DNA from: Catenulispora sp. EB89
GTDB lineage: Bacteria; Actinomycetota; Actinomycetes; Streptomycetales; Catenulisporaceae
Direction: 5' to 3'
Length of the DNA: 64,000 nucleotides
NCBI RefSeq assembly: GCF_041261445.1
Contig: NZ_JBGCCU010000019.1
Coordinates: forward strand, 124,001 to 188,000
Every line of letters begins with the position of its first letter. Position 1 is the first letter of the stretch. Shown here in pieces: positions 47,754 to 56,450 of the stretch. Under the pieces are notes generated by a model. The model saw nothing but the letters and a program-made list of their open reading frames with translations. It was not told the origin of the DNA and did no database searches. A program made the translations under genes and the position numbers.

Positions 47754-48293
47754 ATGACTTCGATGGCTTCCAAGGCCGCCGCCAAGGACAAGAGCGCGCC
47801 CGCGGCCGGCGGCATCCGCGGGTTCGTGGACAGCAACCAGCAGTGGATCAGCCTGGTCATGCGCCTGTTGCTGGCGGCCATGTGGCTCAACTACAGCATC
47901 GGCAAGCTGGGCTCGCCGGAGACCAACGCGCAGAGCGTGCGGGACTTCAAGATCCTGCCGGAGTCGCTGGTCACGCCGTTCGGGTACGCGCAGCCCTACT
48001 TCGAGATGGCGCTGGGCCTGCTGCTCATCCTCGGCCTGGGCACGCGCCTGGTGGCGATCTTCTCCGCGCTGCTGCTGCTGGTCTACATCGGCGGCATCAT
48101 CTCGCTGGGCGCTCGCGGCATCGCCATCAGCTGCGGCTGCGGTGGCAGCGGCGGCCTGGTGCCCAAGGGCCACACGCGGTACACCCTGGACGTGCTGCGC
48201 GACCTGCTCTACATGGTCCCGGCGGCGTGGTTGATCTGGAAGCCGGCGTCCAAGCTCTCGCTGGAGCGGGCGCTGCTGGGTGACCCGATCTGA
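47754..48293 (+). CDS. MauE/DoxX-family membrane protein
   Basis: This 179-aa protein has four membrane helices: LVMRLLLAAMWLNYSIGKLG, YFEMALGLLLILGLGTRLVA, FSALLLLVYIGGIISLG and LLYMVPAAWLIWKP. A conserved Cys pair (ISCGCGG) follows the third helix. MauE-like proteins are linked to disulfide formation and cytochrome or methylamine-dehydrogenase maturation. Being directly upstream of two DsbA-like thioredoxins supports a role passing electrons or oxidising power to them. ATG 47754 follows AGAAGG. The gap to the first thioredoxin is 44 nt, so this is an operon. Confidence 0.85.
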   Translation: MTSMASKAAAKDKSAPAAGGIRGFVDSNQQWISLVMRLLLAAMWLNYSIGKLGSPETNAQSVRDFKILPESLVTPFGYAQPYFEMALGLLLILGLGTRLVAIFSALLLLVYIGGIISLGARGIAISCGCGGSGGLVPKGHTRYTLDVLRDLLYMVPAAWLIWKPASKLSLERALLGDPI

Positions 48294-48337
48294 CCTGTCC
48301 GATTGTTGGTTGATCATGGCCCCTGCACCATGGGGTC

Positions 48338-49186
48338 ATGACGAGCTCTGGCGGCAGCGGTCCGCGACGCACCGGACGGGAGCGGGCCGCTGAGGCGCGC
48401 CGCCAGCAGGCCGCGGCCGAGCGGCGGCGCAAGCAGTTCATCGTCGGCGGCGTGGTGGTCGCGCTGATCGCGCTCGCGGTGCTGATCGGGGTGCTGGTGC
48501 AGCACAACCAGTCGAACAGCAACAAGAACGCGCGCAACGCCTACGGTGCCGGCCAGCCGTTCGCGGCGCCGTCCGGAGTCGTGCCGAGCCCCGGGACCAC
48601 CTCCGATCCCGGCGCCATCGTCTACGGCAAGCCTGGGGCCAAGGTCACGGTCGAGGTGGACGAGGACGTCCGCTGCCCCTTCTGCAAGGAGGCCGAGTCC
48701 TTCTTCGGCGCCACCAACAAGGAGTACGCCGACGCCGGCAAGATCCAGGTCCACTACCGGTTGGTCGACCTCATCGACCGCAACGGCGGCGGCCAGGGAT
48801 CGCTGGTCGGCGGGGCCACGCTGGCCTGCGCCGCGGACGTCGGGCAGGCGGAGTTCATCGCCTTCCACGACCTGATCTACAAGAACCAGCCGGACGAGAC
48901 CAACGACTCCTACGGCTCCGTGGACACCATGCTCAACCTCGCCAGCCAGGTTCCGAACCTGCGCAGCGCGACGTTCGACGAGTGCGCGCGCGGCGGCAAG
49001 TACGCGCAGTGGATCAAAGACAACTACAACTGGCTGAGCAAGAAGCTCGGCGGCAGCGTCGGCACGCCGGACATCTACATCGACGGAACTTCCTTCACGC
49101 TCAAGGACCCGAACGCCGTGCCCGGCACCCAGCAGACCGCCGACTACAAGGCCGCGCTGGACGCCGCCGTCGCGAAGCAGGGCTGA
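48338..49186 (+). CDS. Membrane-anchored DsbA-like thioredoxin
   Basis: This 282-aa protein has a basic cytoplasmic N-terminus (RERAAEARRQQAAAERRRKQ) and one membrane anchor (FIVGGVVVALIALAVLIGVL). An extracytoplasmic DsbA/Thioredoxin_4 domain carries the active site DVRCPFCKEAE and the cis-Pro region GTPDIYIDG. It should form or shuffle disulfides in exported proteins. It follows the MauE gene by 44 nt and ends at a long hairpin. Position upstream of lgt next to trpA is conserved in actinobacteria. Confidence 0.88.
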   Translation: MTSSGGSGPRRTGRERAAEARRQQAAAERRRKQFIVGGVVVALIALAVLIGVLVQHNQSNSNKNARNAYGAGQPFAAPSGVVPSPGTTSDPGAIVYGKPGAKVTVEVDEDVRCPFCKEAESFFGATNKEYADAGKIQVHYRLVDLIDRNGGGQGSLVGGATLACAADVGQAEFIAFHDLIYKNQPDETNDSYGSVDTMLNLASQVPNLRSATFDECARGGKYAQWIKDNYNWLSKKLGGSVGTPDIYIDGTSFTLKDPNAVPGTQQTADYKAALDAAVAKQG

Positions 49187-49214
49187 TCCGCCTGCGTGTT
49201 TGCCTGATTACTCC

Positions 49215-49259
49215 GGCCGCCGCCCGGCGGTGCCGCGTCGGCACCGGCGGACGGCGGCC
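49215..49259 (+). terminator. Long GC hairpin between the two thioredoxin genes
   Basis: 49215-49234 pairs with 49240-49259 at 18 of 20 positions around a 5-nt loop (GCGTC). TAAAAG follows, without a T-tract. It separates the mauE-thioredoxin unit from the second thioredoxin gene. Confidence 0.7.
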
Positions 49260-49406
49260 TAAAAGTTCCTGAAGGATTTGCCGCAACCCGGGCCCCCTCC
49301 AGTGCGTTTCCAGGTCGTCACCGCATAGGATGCGGTGCGCGCGCCCCGGGGATGGAACGGTGGCGTGCCCATACCAGACGGCATCGGACAGGGACTGTTA
49401 ACGACG

Positions 49407-50402
49407 ATGAGCCAGGCGAACCGGGTAGGGAAGCAGAACGCTCGCGAGCGGGTGTTGGCGGAGAAGATCGCCCGCCAGCGGGCTGAGCGGCGCCGCAAGC
49501 AGATGACCATCGGCGGTGTCGTCGTCCTCGTCGTCGGCGTCGCGGCGGCGGTCGGCATCGGGGTCTCCGCGGCCAAGCACAACAGCGCGCCCTATGCCGC
49601 CCCGGTCGCGGCCGTGGTCGACCCGATCGCCAAGTCGGACAAGGCCACCGGCATCCACATCGGCTCGGCCGACGCCCCGGTGAAGATGAACGTGTTCGAG
49701 GACTTCCGCTGCCCGGTGTGCCAGGCGGTCGAGCAGGCGGTCGAGCCGACCTACCGGCAGTACGTCGAGGCCGGGAAGCTGCAGATCACCTACCACCCGG
49801 CGCGCATCATCGACAGCCACGACAACGGCACCGGGTCGCTCAACGGCGCCAACGCCGCGGCCTGCGCGCAGGACGAGGGCCAGTTCCTGCCCCTGCACGA
49901 CCTGCTCTACGCGAACCAGCCGAACGAGCAGACCGACCCCTGGTCCTCCAAGACCCCGATCCTGGCGATCGCCGACCAGATCCCGGCGCTGAAGGCCAGC
50001 ACCACCTTCCAGACCTGCGTGACCAGCGGCACGCACAACGGCTGGGTGCAGTCCAACGCCGACAACTTCAACAAGCTGGGCCTGCCGGGCACGCCGACGG
50101 TCTTCGTCGACGGCCAGCAGCTCTCCTTCACCCAGCAGACCCCGGCCGCGATCCTGCAGTACTTCCAGCAGCAGCTGGACGCCGCGTTCCAGAAGGACGG
50201 CGGCAAGGCCGGCACCAAGACCACGCTGCCGACCGCGCCCAGCTCGGCGCCGTCGTCCGGGGCCTCGTCCTCCGCGCCGTCGACGCCGTCGTCCTCGGGC
50301 ACGACCTCGGGCGCGCCGTCGACGTCCGGCTCGTCGTCCGGCTCGTCGTCCTCCACCTCCGGCTCGACGTCCGGCTCCACCCCGAGCTCGTCGAAGTCCT
50401 GA
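49407..50402 (+). CDS. Second membrane-anchored DsbA-like thioredoxin
   Basis: This 331-aa protein has the same design as the preceding one: a basic cytoplasmic tail, one anchor (MTIGGVVVLVVGVAAAVGIG) and a DsbA-like domain. Its active site is FEDFRCPVCQAVE and its cis-Pro region GTPTVFVDGQQL. CPVC differs from the partner's CPFC, so the two may have different redox potentials or partners. The last 65 residues are almost only Ser, Gly, Thr, Pro and Ala, a flexible extracytoplasmic tail likely to be glycosylated or wall-spanning. The ATG at 49407 is chosen for the family-typical N-terminus. lgt starts 80 bp later. Confidence 0.88.
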   Translation: MSQANRVGKQNARERVLAEKIARQRAERRRKQMTIGGVVVLVVGVAAAVGIGVSAAKHNSAPYAAPVAAVVDPIAKSDKATGIHIGSADAPVKMNVFEDFRCPVCQAVEQAVEPTYRQYVEAGKLQITYHPARIIDSHDNGTGSLNGANAAACAQDEGQFLPLHDLLYANQPNEQTDPWSSKTPILAIADQIPALKASTTFQTCVTSGTHNGWVQSNADNFNKLGLPGTPTVFVDGQQLSFTQQTPAAILQYFQQQLDAAFQKDGGKAGTKTTLPTAPSSAPSSGASSSAPSTPSSSGTTSGAPSTSGSSSGSSSSTSGSTSGSTPSSSKS

Positions 50403-50481
50403 CCCGACAGGCCGGCAGCGGTCCGCCCCGACCGCTGCCCGACCTGCGCCCGCCCCCACCACCCGAGGACGCCCGCCCCCG

Positions 50482-51630
50482 ATGAGCCTCACCGCCGCGC
50501 ACCAGGCCGCCACGTACCTGGCGGACCTCCCGAGTCCGACCAAGGCCCAGTACCACCTGGGCCCGATCCCGATCCGGATGTACGCCATGTGCATCCTGGC
50601 CGGGATCCTCGTCGCCGTCTGGCTCGGCGACAAGCGCTGGCGGGCCCGCGGGGGCAAGCCGCAGGAGGTCGTCGACATCGCCATCTGGGCGGTGCCGTTC
50701 GGCCTGGTCGGCGGGCGTCTGTACCACGTCATCACGACCTCGGCGCCGTACTTCGGCAAGGACGGGGACCCGGTCAAGGCGTTGTACGTCTGGCAGGGGG
50801 GCCTGGGGATCTGGGGCGCCATCGCGCTCGGCGCGGTCGGTGCCTACATCGGCTGCCGGCGGCGCGGCGCGAGCCTGCGCACGTTCGCGGACGCCGCGGC
50901 GCCGGGCATCGTGCTGGCGCAGGCGCTGGGGCGGTGGGGCAACTGGTTCAACAACGAGCTCTACGGCAGCCACACCAGCCTGCCGTGGGGTCTGAACGTG
51001 CACGTCATGGACACCACGACGCAGACCGCGGTGATCGGTCCGGACGGCAAGGCCGAACTGGTCGCCGGCGGGCCGTTCCACCCGACGTTCCTGTACGAGT
51101 CGATCTGGTGCGTCGGCGTCGCGGTGCTGTGCCTGTGGGCCGACCGGCGGTTCAAGCTCGGCTACGGCCGGGTGTTCGCGGTCTACGTCGCGGCGTACAC
51201 CGTGGGCCGGTTCTGGATCGAGTCGCTGCGCATCGACGACGCGCACCACTTCCTGGGCATGCGGCTGAACGACTGGACCGCGATCATCGTCTTCATCGGC
51301 GCGGTCGTGTACTTCGTGTGGTCGCGGAAGAAGTACCCGGGGCGGGAGACCACTCCTTACCGCGCGGCCGCGGCGGAGGCCTCCGAAACGCCTGAAGACG
51401 CTGGTGAGGACGCCCTTACTGAGGCTGCCCTTGTTGGCGAACAGGCTGGCGAACCTGGGAAACTGGAGGCGGACTCCGAGCCCGCCGCCGCGGACGAGGC
51501 TTCCGACGCAGGTGAGGATGCCTCCGAAGCTGCCGAGGAATCCGAGGTCGTAGTGGTCCCGGCCCAGGACGGCGGACCTGACGTGGTGTCGACCCCGACC
51601 GGCAAGGCGAGCGAGTCCTCGAACCCGTAA
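50482..51630 (+). CDS. lgt: Prolipoprotein diacylglyceryl transferase
   Basis: This 382-aa membrane enzyme adds diacylglycerol to the lipobox Cys. Conserved features: FGLVGGRLYHVITT, WQGGLGIWGAIALGAVGAYI, the Lgt signature GRWGNWFNNELYG, and HPTFLYESIWC near the last helices. About seven membrane helices occupy residues 25-285. A charged, disordered C-terminal tail of about 95 residues (ASEAAEESEVVVVPAQDG region) is an actinobacterial extra. It works before LspA (16814-17590). Upstream are two thioredoxin-like genes. Confidence 0.95.
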   Translation: MSLTAAHQAATYLADLPSPTKAQYHLGPIPIRMYAMCILAGILVAVWLGDKRWRARGGKPQEVVDIAIWAVPFGLVGGRLYHVITTSAPYFGKDGDPVKALYVWQGGLGIWGAIALGAVGAYIGCRRRGASLRTFADAAAPGIVLAQALGRWGNWFNNELYGSHTSLPWGLNVHVMDTTTQTAVIGPDGKAELVAGGPFHPTFLYESIWCVGVAVLCLWADRRFKLGYGRVFAVYVAAYTVGRFWIESLRIDDAHHFLGMRLNDWTAIIVFIGAVVYFVWSRKKYPGRETTPYRAAAAEASETPEDAGEDALTEAALVGEQAGEPGKLEADSEPAAADEASDAGEDASEAAEESEVVVVPAQDGGPDVVSTPTGKASESSNP

Positions 51631-51650
51631 CGCCTGCCAGGATCGAGTCG

Positions 51651-52451
51651 ATGAATCACCCTGACACGTCCGTCCTTGTCCCCGATCCGACCACTGACGA
51701 CGACTCCGGCTCCGGTTCCGGCCCGGACGACCTTTCGCACCCGGCCCACCAGGGCCCTTCCATCCCGAAGGACCACCACCGGGACGTCACCGGCGGCTGG
51801 CTGCGGCCGGCCGTCTTCGGCGTCACCGACGGCCTGGTGTCCAACTTCTCGCTGATCGCCGGCATGGCCGGCGGCGACGCGGCGCACCAGACCATCGTGC
51901 TCACCGGCCTGGCCGGGCTGGTCGCCGGCGCCTGTTCGATGGCCGCCGGGGAGTTCATCTCGGTGGCCAGCCAGACCGAGGTCACCCAGGCCGAGATCGA
52001 GATGGAGCGGCTGGAGCTGGCCCGGCGCCCGGCCGCGGAGATGAAGGAGCTCGCCGAGTTCCTCACCGAGCGCGGGCTGGACCCCGACCTCGCGCTGGAG
52101 GCGGCGCGGCAGATCCACCGGGACCCGGACCAGGCGCTGATCGTGCACGTGCAGGAGGAGCTCGGGGTCGACCCGACCGATCTGCCGAGCCCGGTGGTGG
52201 CCGCGGTGTCCAGCTTCGGCTCGTTCGCGATCGGCGCGGTGCTGCCGCTGCTGCCGTACCTGCTGGGCCTGAACCAGCTGTGGGTGGCGATGCTGCTGGC
52301 CTTCGGCGGCCTGTTCGCCTGCGGGGCGATAGTCTCGCGCGTGTCCTCCCGCACCTGGTGGTTCTCCGGGCTGCGGCAACTGCTGTTCGGCGCTGTGGCC
52401 GCGGTGGTGACGTTCGGACTCGGGGCGCTGATCGGCGGACACCTAAGCTGA
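51651..52451 (+). CDS. VIT1/CCC1-family transporter
   Basis: This 266-aa membrane protein has the family core LRPAVFGVTDGLVSNFSLIA at the first helix. Then come GLAGLVAGACSMAAGEFISV, the cytoplasmic metal-binding helix region (EVTQAEIEMERLELARRPAA, MKELAEFLTERGLDPDLA), and three C-terminal helices. Plant VIT1 and yeast CCC1 move iron or manganese against a proton gradient; bacterial members are probably Fe/Mn exporters. The acidic N-terminal 45 residues are disordered. It runs 20 bp after lgt, probably by chance. Confidence 0.85.
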   Translation: MNHPDTSVLVPDPTTDDDSGSGSGPDDLSHPAHQGPSIPKDHHRDVTGGWLRPAVFGVTDGLVSNFSLIAGMAGGDAAHQTIVLTGLAGLVAGACSMAAGEFISVASQTEVTQAEIEMERLELARRPAAEMKELAEFLTERGLDPDLALEAARQIHRDPDQALIVHVQEELGVDPTDLPSPVVAAVSSFGSFAIGAVLPLLPYLLGLNQLWVAMLLAFGGLFACGAIVSRVSSRTWWFSGLRQLLFGAVAAVVTFGLGALIGGHLS

Positions 52452-52650
52452 GTCCCAATGGTGTATAAATCGCATCATCTGGGCTAAGGGGTGTTCGGCC
52501 GGCGTCGGCCGGTGGGAGATGACTCGCGAGATCAGGTATTGAGGTTCGAGGCAACCAGTCGTGCCCCGCTCGCGTCGAAGACGTAGAGCATACGGGCAGA
52601 CGCGGGGCCGCTGACGGGGATCGGGCGGCGCCGGATCAGGGCGAGGAGAG

Positions 52651-54507
52651 GTGCGGCTGGTGTCCGCGAAGAGCGAGGAGCTGGAAGGCCTGCGGGACGG
52701 CGAGCCGACCGACGGCGACGTCGGGGCGGTTCACGGGGACCGGGTGGTCGATACCGATGCCGACACCGCGGATGCTGGTGCGGGCGCGCGTGACGGTGCG
52801 GGCGCGGGCAGTGCCGAGCGCGCCGCGCTGGACGAGACGGTGTCGCTGCCGGCGATGACGCCGCAGCAGGGAGACGCGCTGGCCGAGACGGTCGCGCTGA
52901 CCTCGGCCGGCGACCACGACCACATGCGGGTACGCCCGCAGGCCGCGACCGCCCCGCTCGACGCGACGCACATCACCCAGGAGCCCACCGGGCCGACGGT
53001 GACCGACGTCGTGCCGGTGCCGGTGCCGGTACCGCAGGACGTCGCGGACGAGACGGCGCGTGCCGTCGCCGAGGCTTCCGGCGACGGCGCCGGCGCCGGT
53101 TCTGCCGGTGGCGCGGGCGGTGGCGGCGGCGGTTTCCGGGGCGGCGACTCCGGCGGCGGTGATTCCGCCGACGGCCGCGACCACGGCCCGGACTCCGGTC
53201 CCGACCACGAGGCCGCCGCGCACGCCGAGGCGGCCGAGGCCCCGTTCCCGGCCCGCCGCAAGCGCCACACTCCTTTGTACGGACGCGGTGTCCGGGTCCT
53301 GCCGTGGAAGCACAAGGCGCGCCTGAACCCGAAGCAGCGCCGCCGCCGCAAAATCGTGGTGCGTTCGCTGTGGGGCTGCGTGCTGGTCTTCTTCGGCACC
53401 GTCGCCTGGTCCATCACCGGCGCCCTGACGTCGCCGGGTACTGACACCGTGCAGGCGCGGCTGGCCGAGTGGGGCCACGACCACGGCCTGGCCGGCGTGG
53501 TGACGACGCTGGAGCAGTGGCAGTACGACCTGAACCCGCCGTCCAAGGGCGGTTCGGTCGACGCCAAGCAGTTCACCGACCTCGGCCCGACGGCCGCGGC
53601 GCCGTCGACCAAGCCGTCGAAGGCCGGCGGCGTCCCGAGCAAGCCCGGCGGGCCGAGCAGCCAGGCCGACGTGATCGCCATGCAGCCGCGCATGCCGGCC
53701 CCGCCCGGACTGACGCTGGAGTCCGGCGAGGGCGAGTTCCAGGTGGCGGTGCAGACGCCCAACGGCCAGCCGGTGGTCCAGGTCGCCCGCATCCGCCCCG
53801 ACGCGACGTACACCGGCGTCACCGCCGACGTCGCGGTGATCGACCAGAAGCACTCCAGCTACGTGCTGCACCCCGGGCACGAGGGCGGGCTGAACTCGAT
53901 CATCACCAACGTCCCGAACCAGATCGACGCCAACGCCCGCCCCAACCTGATCGCGCTGTTCAACGGCGGCTTCAAGATCAGCGAATCCCACGGCGGCTAC
54001 TACGACCACGGCGTCACCGCCGCCACCCTGGTCGACGGCGCGGCCAGCGAGGTCATCTTCAAGGACGGCCACATGGCGGTCGGCATGTGGGGCCGCGACT
54101 ACAGCTTCCAGAAGAACCCCGACATCCTCAGCGTCCGCCAGAACCTGAAGCTGATGGTCGACGGCGGCCAGATCGTCCCCTACATCGACGACAGCTCCAC
54201 CTGGGGCCGCGCCGACCACGGCTCGGCGGCGGTCTGGCGCTCCGGCGTCGGCGTGAAGGCGAACGGCGACATCGTCTGGGTCGGCGGCAACGAACTGACG
54301 GCGCCCTCCCTGGCCCGCCTGCTCAAGGACGCCGGCGCCGTCCGCGCGATGCAGCTGGACATCAACCTGCGCTGGGCGGACTTCCAGTACTTCCCGAACC
54401 ACGACGGCAACCCGGACACCTCGAAGCTGTACGAGGACTTCCTCCAGGGCCCGAACAAGTTCTTCGTGAACTCCACGAAGGACTTCATGGCCGTTTACCT
54501 GCGCTGA
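52651..54507 (+). CDS. Phosphodiester glycosidase (NAGPA) domain protein
   Basis: This is a 618-aa protein. Residues 1-235 are a low-complexity acidic/Gly-rich cytoplasmic region. A basic stretch and one membrane helix follow (VVRSLWGCVLVFFGTVAWSI, about 232-252). An extracytoplasmic NAGPA domain covers about 355-618, with LIALFNGGFKISESHGGYYD, LKLMVDGGQIVPYIDD, GVGVKANGDIVWVGGNELTA and MQLDINLRWADFQYF. NAGPA-type enzymes cleave phosphodiester-linked sugars. In actinomycetes the targets may be teichoic-acid or exopolysaccharide caps. GTG 52651 follows GAGGAG. Its last 23 bp overlap the convergent MATE gene. Confidence 0.82.
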   Translation: MRLVSAKSEELEGLRDGEPTDGDVGAVHGDRVVDTDADTADAGAGARDGAGAGSAERAALDETVSLPAMTPQQGDALAETVALTSAGDHDHMRVRPQAATAPLDATHITQEPTGPTVTDVVPVPVPVPQDVADETARAVAEASGDGAGAGSAGGAGGGGGGFRGGDSGGGDSADGRDHGPDSGPDHEAAAHAEAAEAPFPARRKRHTPLYGRGVRVLPWKHKARLNPKQRRRRKIVVRSLWGCVLVFFGTVAWSITGALTSPGTDTVQARLAEWGHDHGLAGVVTTLEQWQYDLNPPSKGGSVDAKQFTDLGPTAAAPSTKPSKAGGVPSKPGGPSSQADVIAMQPRMPAPPGLTLESGEGEFQVAVQTPNGQPVVQVARIRPDATYTGVTADVAVIDQKHSSYVLHPGHEGGLNSIITNVPNQIDANARPNLIALFNGGFKISESHGGYYDHGVTAATLVDGAASEVIFKDGHMAVGMWGRDYSFQKNPDILSVRQNLKLMVDGGQIVPYIDDSSTWGRADHGSAAVWRSGVGVKANGDIVWVGGNELTAPSLARLLKDAGAVRAMQLDINLRWADFQYFPNHDGNPDTSKLYEDFLQGPNKFFVNSTKDFMAVYLR

Positions 54508-56338
54508 CCGCGCCCCGGAGCAGGACCAGCAGCGCGGCACACTGAAGTGCCGCGCTGCTCGCCATCGCGGCCCAGACACCGGCCAGGCTGAACGGCCCGC
54601 TGAGCACGTGCGCCAGCACCACGGCCAGCACCGTCCCGAAGACGGTCACCGGCAGCAGCCGCCGCCCACCGCGCCCGGCCGCCAGCACCCCCGACAGCCC
54701 GATCACCACGGAAGTCGGCACCAGGTACAGCGCCAGCCACCGCAGGAACACGACGCCGACGGCGGCCACATCGGGGCGCGCGGTGAACGCGGCCATGATC
54801 CACGGAGCGGCGGCGGCGTACACCACGGCGGCACCCAGACCCAGCACCGCACCGACACCGAGCACCGCGGAGCCGATCCGCCGGTCGGGTGCGCTGCGCG
54901 CGGAGTGGATGGTCGCGGCCTGCCGGACGGCGTAGAACGCCATGGAGGCGAAGTACATGGCCTTGGTGCCGATGCCATAGGCGGCCACGGCGGCGACGCC
55001 GAAGGTGGCGACGACACCGGCCAAGGCGGTCGCGCCGGCCATGCGGACGATGAAGTCGGTACCGAGCGGGGCGCCGGCTCGGGCGACTTCGAGGGCTGAG
55101 TAGGCGAGGTCGCGGAGAGTGGCGGGGCGGGGGAGTGCGCTGGCAGAGAGCTGGCTCAGTGCGATGGCCGGGCTGCCGAGGGGCGATGCCGATTCGCGAT
55201 CTACTGCTTCGAGCAGCACGACCGGCCGGAGCTTGCCTGCTGAGCCGGCGACGTCGGTGGCTAGGGGTGTCTTCGTTGAGGTGGGCGCGGCGGTTTCGAG
55301 AAGCGCGACTTGCGGGAGCTTGTCTGCTGAGCTGGCGACGTCGGTGGCTTGTGGTGCCTTCGCTGAGGTGGGCGCGGTGGTTTCGAGAAGCGCGACTTGC
55401 GGGAGCTCGGCTGCTGAGCTGGCGACGTCGGTGGCTTGTGGTGCCTTCGCTGAGGTGGCGGCGGCGACTTCGAGCAGCGCGACTTGCGGGAGCTTGTCTG
55501 CTGAGCTGGCGAGGCCGCTGGCTAGCGGCGCCTTCGCTGAGGTGGCGAGTACCGGGTCGGCGGCTTCCCGGAGCGTGACCTGCGCGCGCTTGGTTACCGG
55601 GGCGGCGGTTGGCGCGGCCCCATTTGCTGAGCTGGCGATGTCGCTGTTGGGCAGTGTTCTGGCTGGCATGGTGGTCGGATTTTGCGCGGGCTGGCTCTCC
55701 ACAACCCGCCGCCGAACCACCACCGCCGCGACCGCCAGCATCGCCGCGCGCCCCGTCACCGTCGCGATCGCGGCGCCGCGCACGCCGAGTCCGAGCCCGT
55801 AGATCAGCGTCGGGTCGAGCACCAGGATCAGCGCGTTGGCGCCCATCGCCAGCCGCATCGGGGTGCGCGTGTCGCCGAGTCCCTTGAACACCGCGTCGAC
55901 CATGATCTGGCCGAAGTACACCGCCAGCCCCGGGATCGAGATCGCCAGGTAGCCCAAGGCGGCCCGGCGCGCGTCGCCCTCCCCGGTGCCGAAGAACAGG
56001 CCCACCACCTGCCCTCGGAACGCCAGCCCGGCGCCGACCACCGCCGTCGTGATCACCGCTGACAGTGCCGCGCCGCCGCGGATCGCCGCCCGGCGCCCCT
56101 CCGCCGTCGCACGTGCCGCCACCAGCATCGTCGTGCCCGCGCCGGCGATGTACACCAGGCCCAGGACCAGGTTCTCCAGGTTCGTGGCCAGTGCCACCGC
56201 CGCTGTGGGCGCCGGGCCCAGGTGCGCGACCCAGGCCACGTCGATGATGCCGGCGACCACTCCTGCCAGCAGTTCCACGTACACCGGCCATGCCAGCGCC
56301 ACGATCGCGCGCCGATGTCCCGCTGTGCCGATGCTCAT
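54485..56338 (-). CDS. MATE-family efflux protein with repeat-expanded central loop
   Basis: This 617-aa protein has the 12-helix MATE fold. The N-lobe is residues 9-210 (RRAIVALAWPVYVELLAGVV, VFKGLGDTRTPMRLAMGANA). The C-lobe is residues 410-617 (LGTDFIVRMAGATALAGVVA, YGIGTKAMYFASMAFYAVRQ). Normal MATE proteins are about 450 aa. The excess is a central-loop insert (about 212-400) made of Ala/Ser/Leu-rich tandem repeats. ATG 56336-56338 is chosen; the longer frame upstream runs through the operator. Divergent from a PadR gene with a nested palindrome between, so substrate-inducible drug or metabolite export is likely. Confidence 0.88.
   Translation of the reverse strand: MSIGTAGHRRAIVALAWPVYVELLAGVVAGIIDVAWVAHLGPAPTAAVALATNLENLVLGLVYIAGAGTTMLVAARATAEGRRAAIRGGAALSAVITTAVVGAGLAFRGQVVGLFFGTGEGDARRAALGYLAISIPGLAVYFGQIMVDAVFKGLGDTRTPMRLAMGANALILVLDPTLIYGLGLGVRGAAIATVTGRAAMLAVAAVVVRRRVVESQPAQNPTTMPARTLPNSDIASSANGAAPTAAPVTKRAQVTLREAADPVLATSAKAPLASGLASSADKLPQVALLEVAAATSAKAPQATDVASSAAELPQVALLETTAPTSAKAPQATDVASSADKLPQVALLETAAPTSTKTPLATDVAGSAGKLRPVVLLEAVDRESASPLGSPAIALSQLSASALPRPATLRDLAYSALEVARAGAPLGTDFIVRMAGATALAGVVATFGVAAVAAYGIGTKAMYFASMAFYAVRQAATIHSARSAPDRRIGSAVLGVGAVLGLGAAVVYAAAAPWIMAAFTARPDVAAVGVVFLRWLALYLVPTSVVIGLSGVLAAGRGGRRLLPVTVFGTVLAVVLAHVLSGPFSLAGVWAAMASSAALQCAALLVLLRGAVSAGKRP
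55199..55546 (-). repeat. 87-bp in-frame tandem repeats in the MATE gene
   Basis: About four copies of an 87-bp unit (29 codons, for example TSAKAPQATDVASSADKLPQ) lie in register. The motif GCGACTTGCGGGAGCT recurs every 87 bp on the plus strand. The two middle copies are nearly identical and the end copies are diverged. A weaker fifth relative precedes them. Confidence 0.9.
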
Positions 56339-56354
56339 GCGACCCACCCCCGTG

Positions 56355-56401
56355 TACCTCGTTTCGCTGTACCTCGAATCGAGGTAACACGAAAAGAGGT
56401 A
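56355..56401. promoter_or_regulatory. Nested palindromic operator between MATE and PadR genes
   Basis: The inner site TACCTCGAATCGAGGTA (56370-56386) is a perfect 17-bp palindrome. Flanking TACCTCGTTTCG (56355-56366) and CGAAAAGAGGTA (56390-56401) form an outer inverted repeat (11 of 12). Four copies of the half-site TACCTC suggest cooperative PadR binding controlling both divergent genes. Confidence 0.7.
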
Positions 56402-56450
56402 GCATGAGCCGCGCCGCCCTGGCAACCGCCCGACCACGCAGGAGTCCCCG

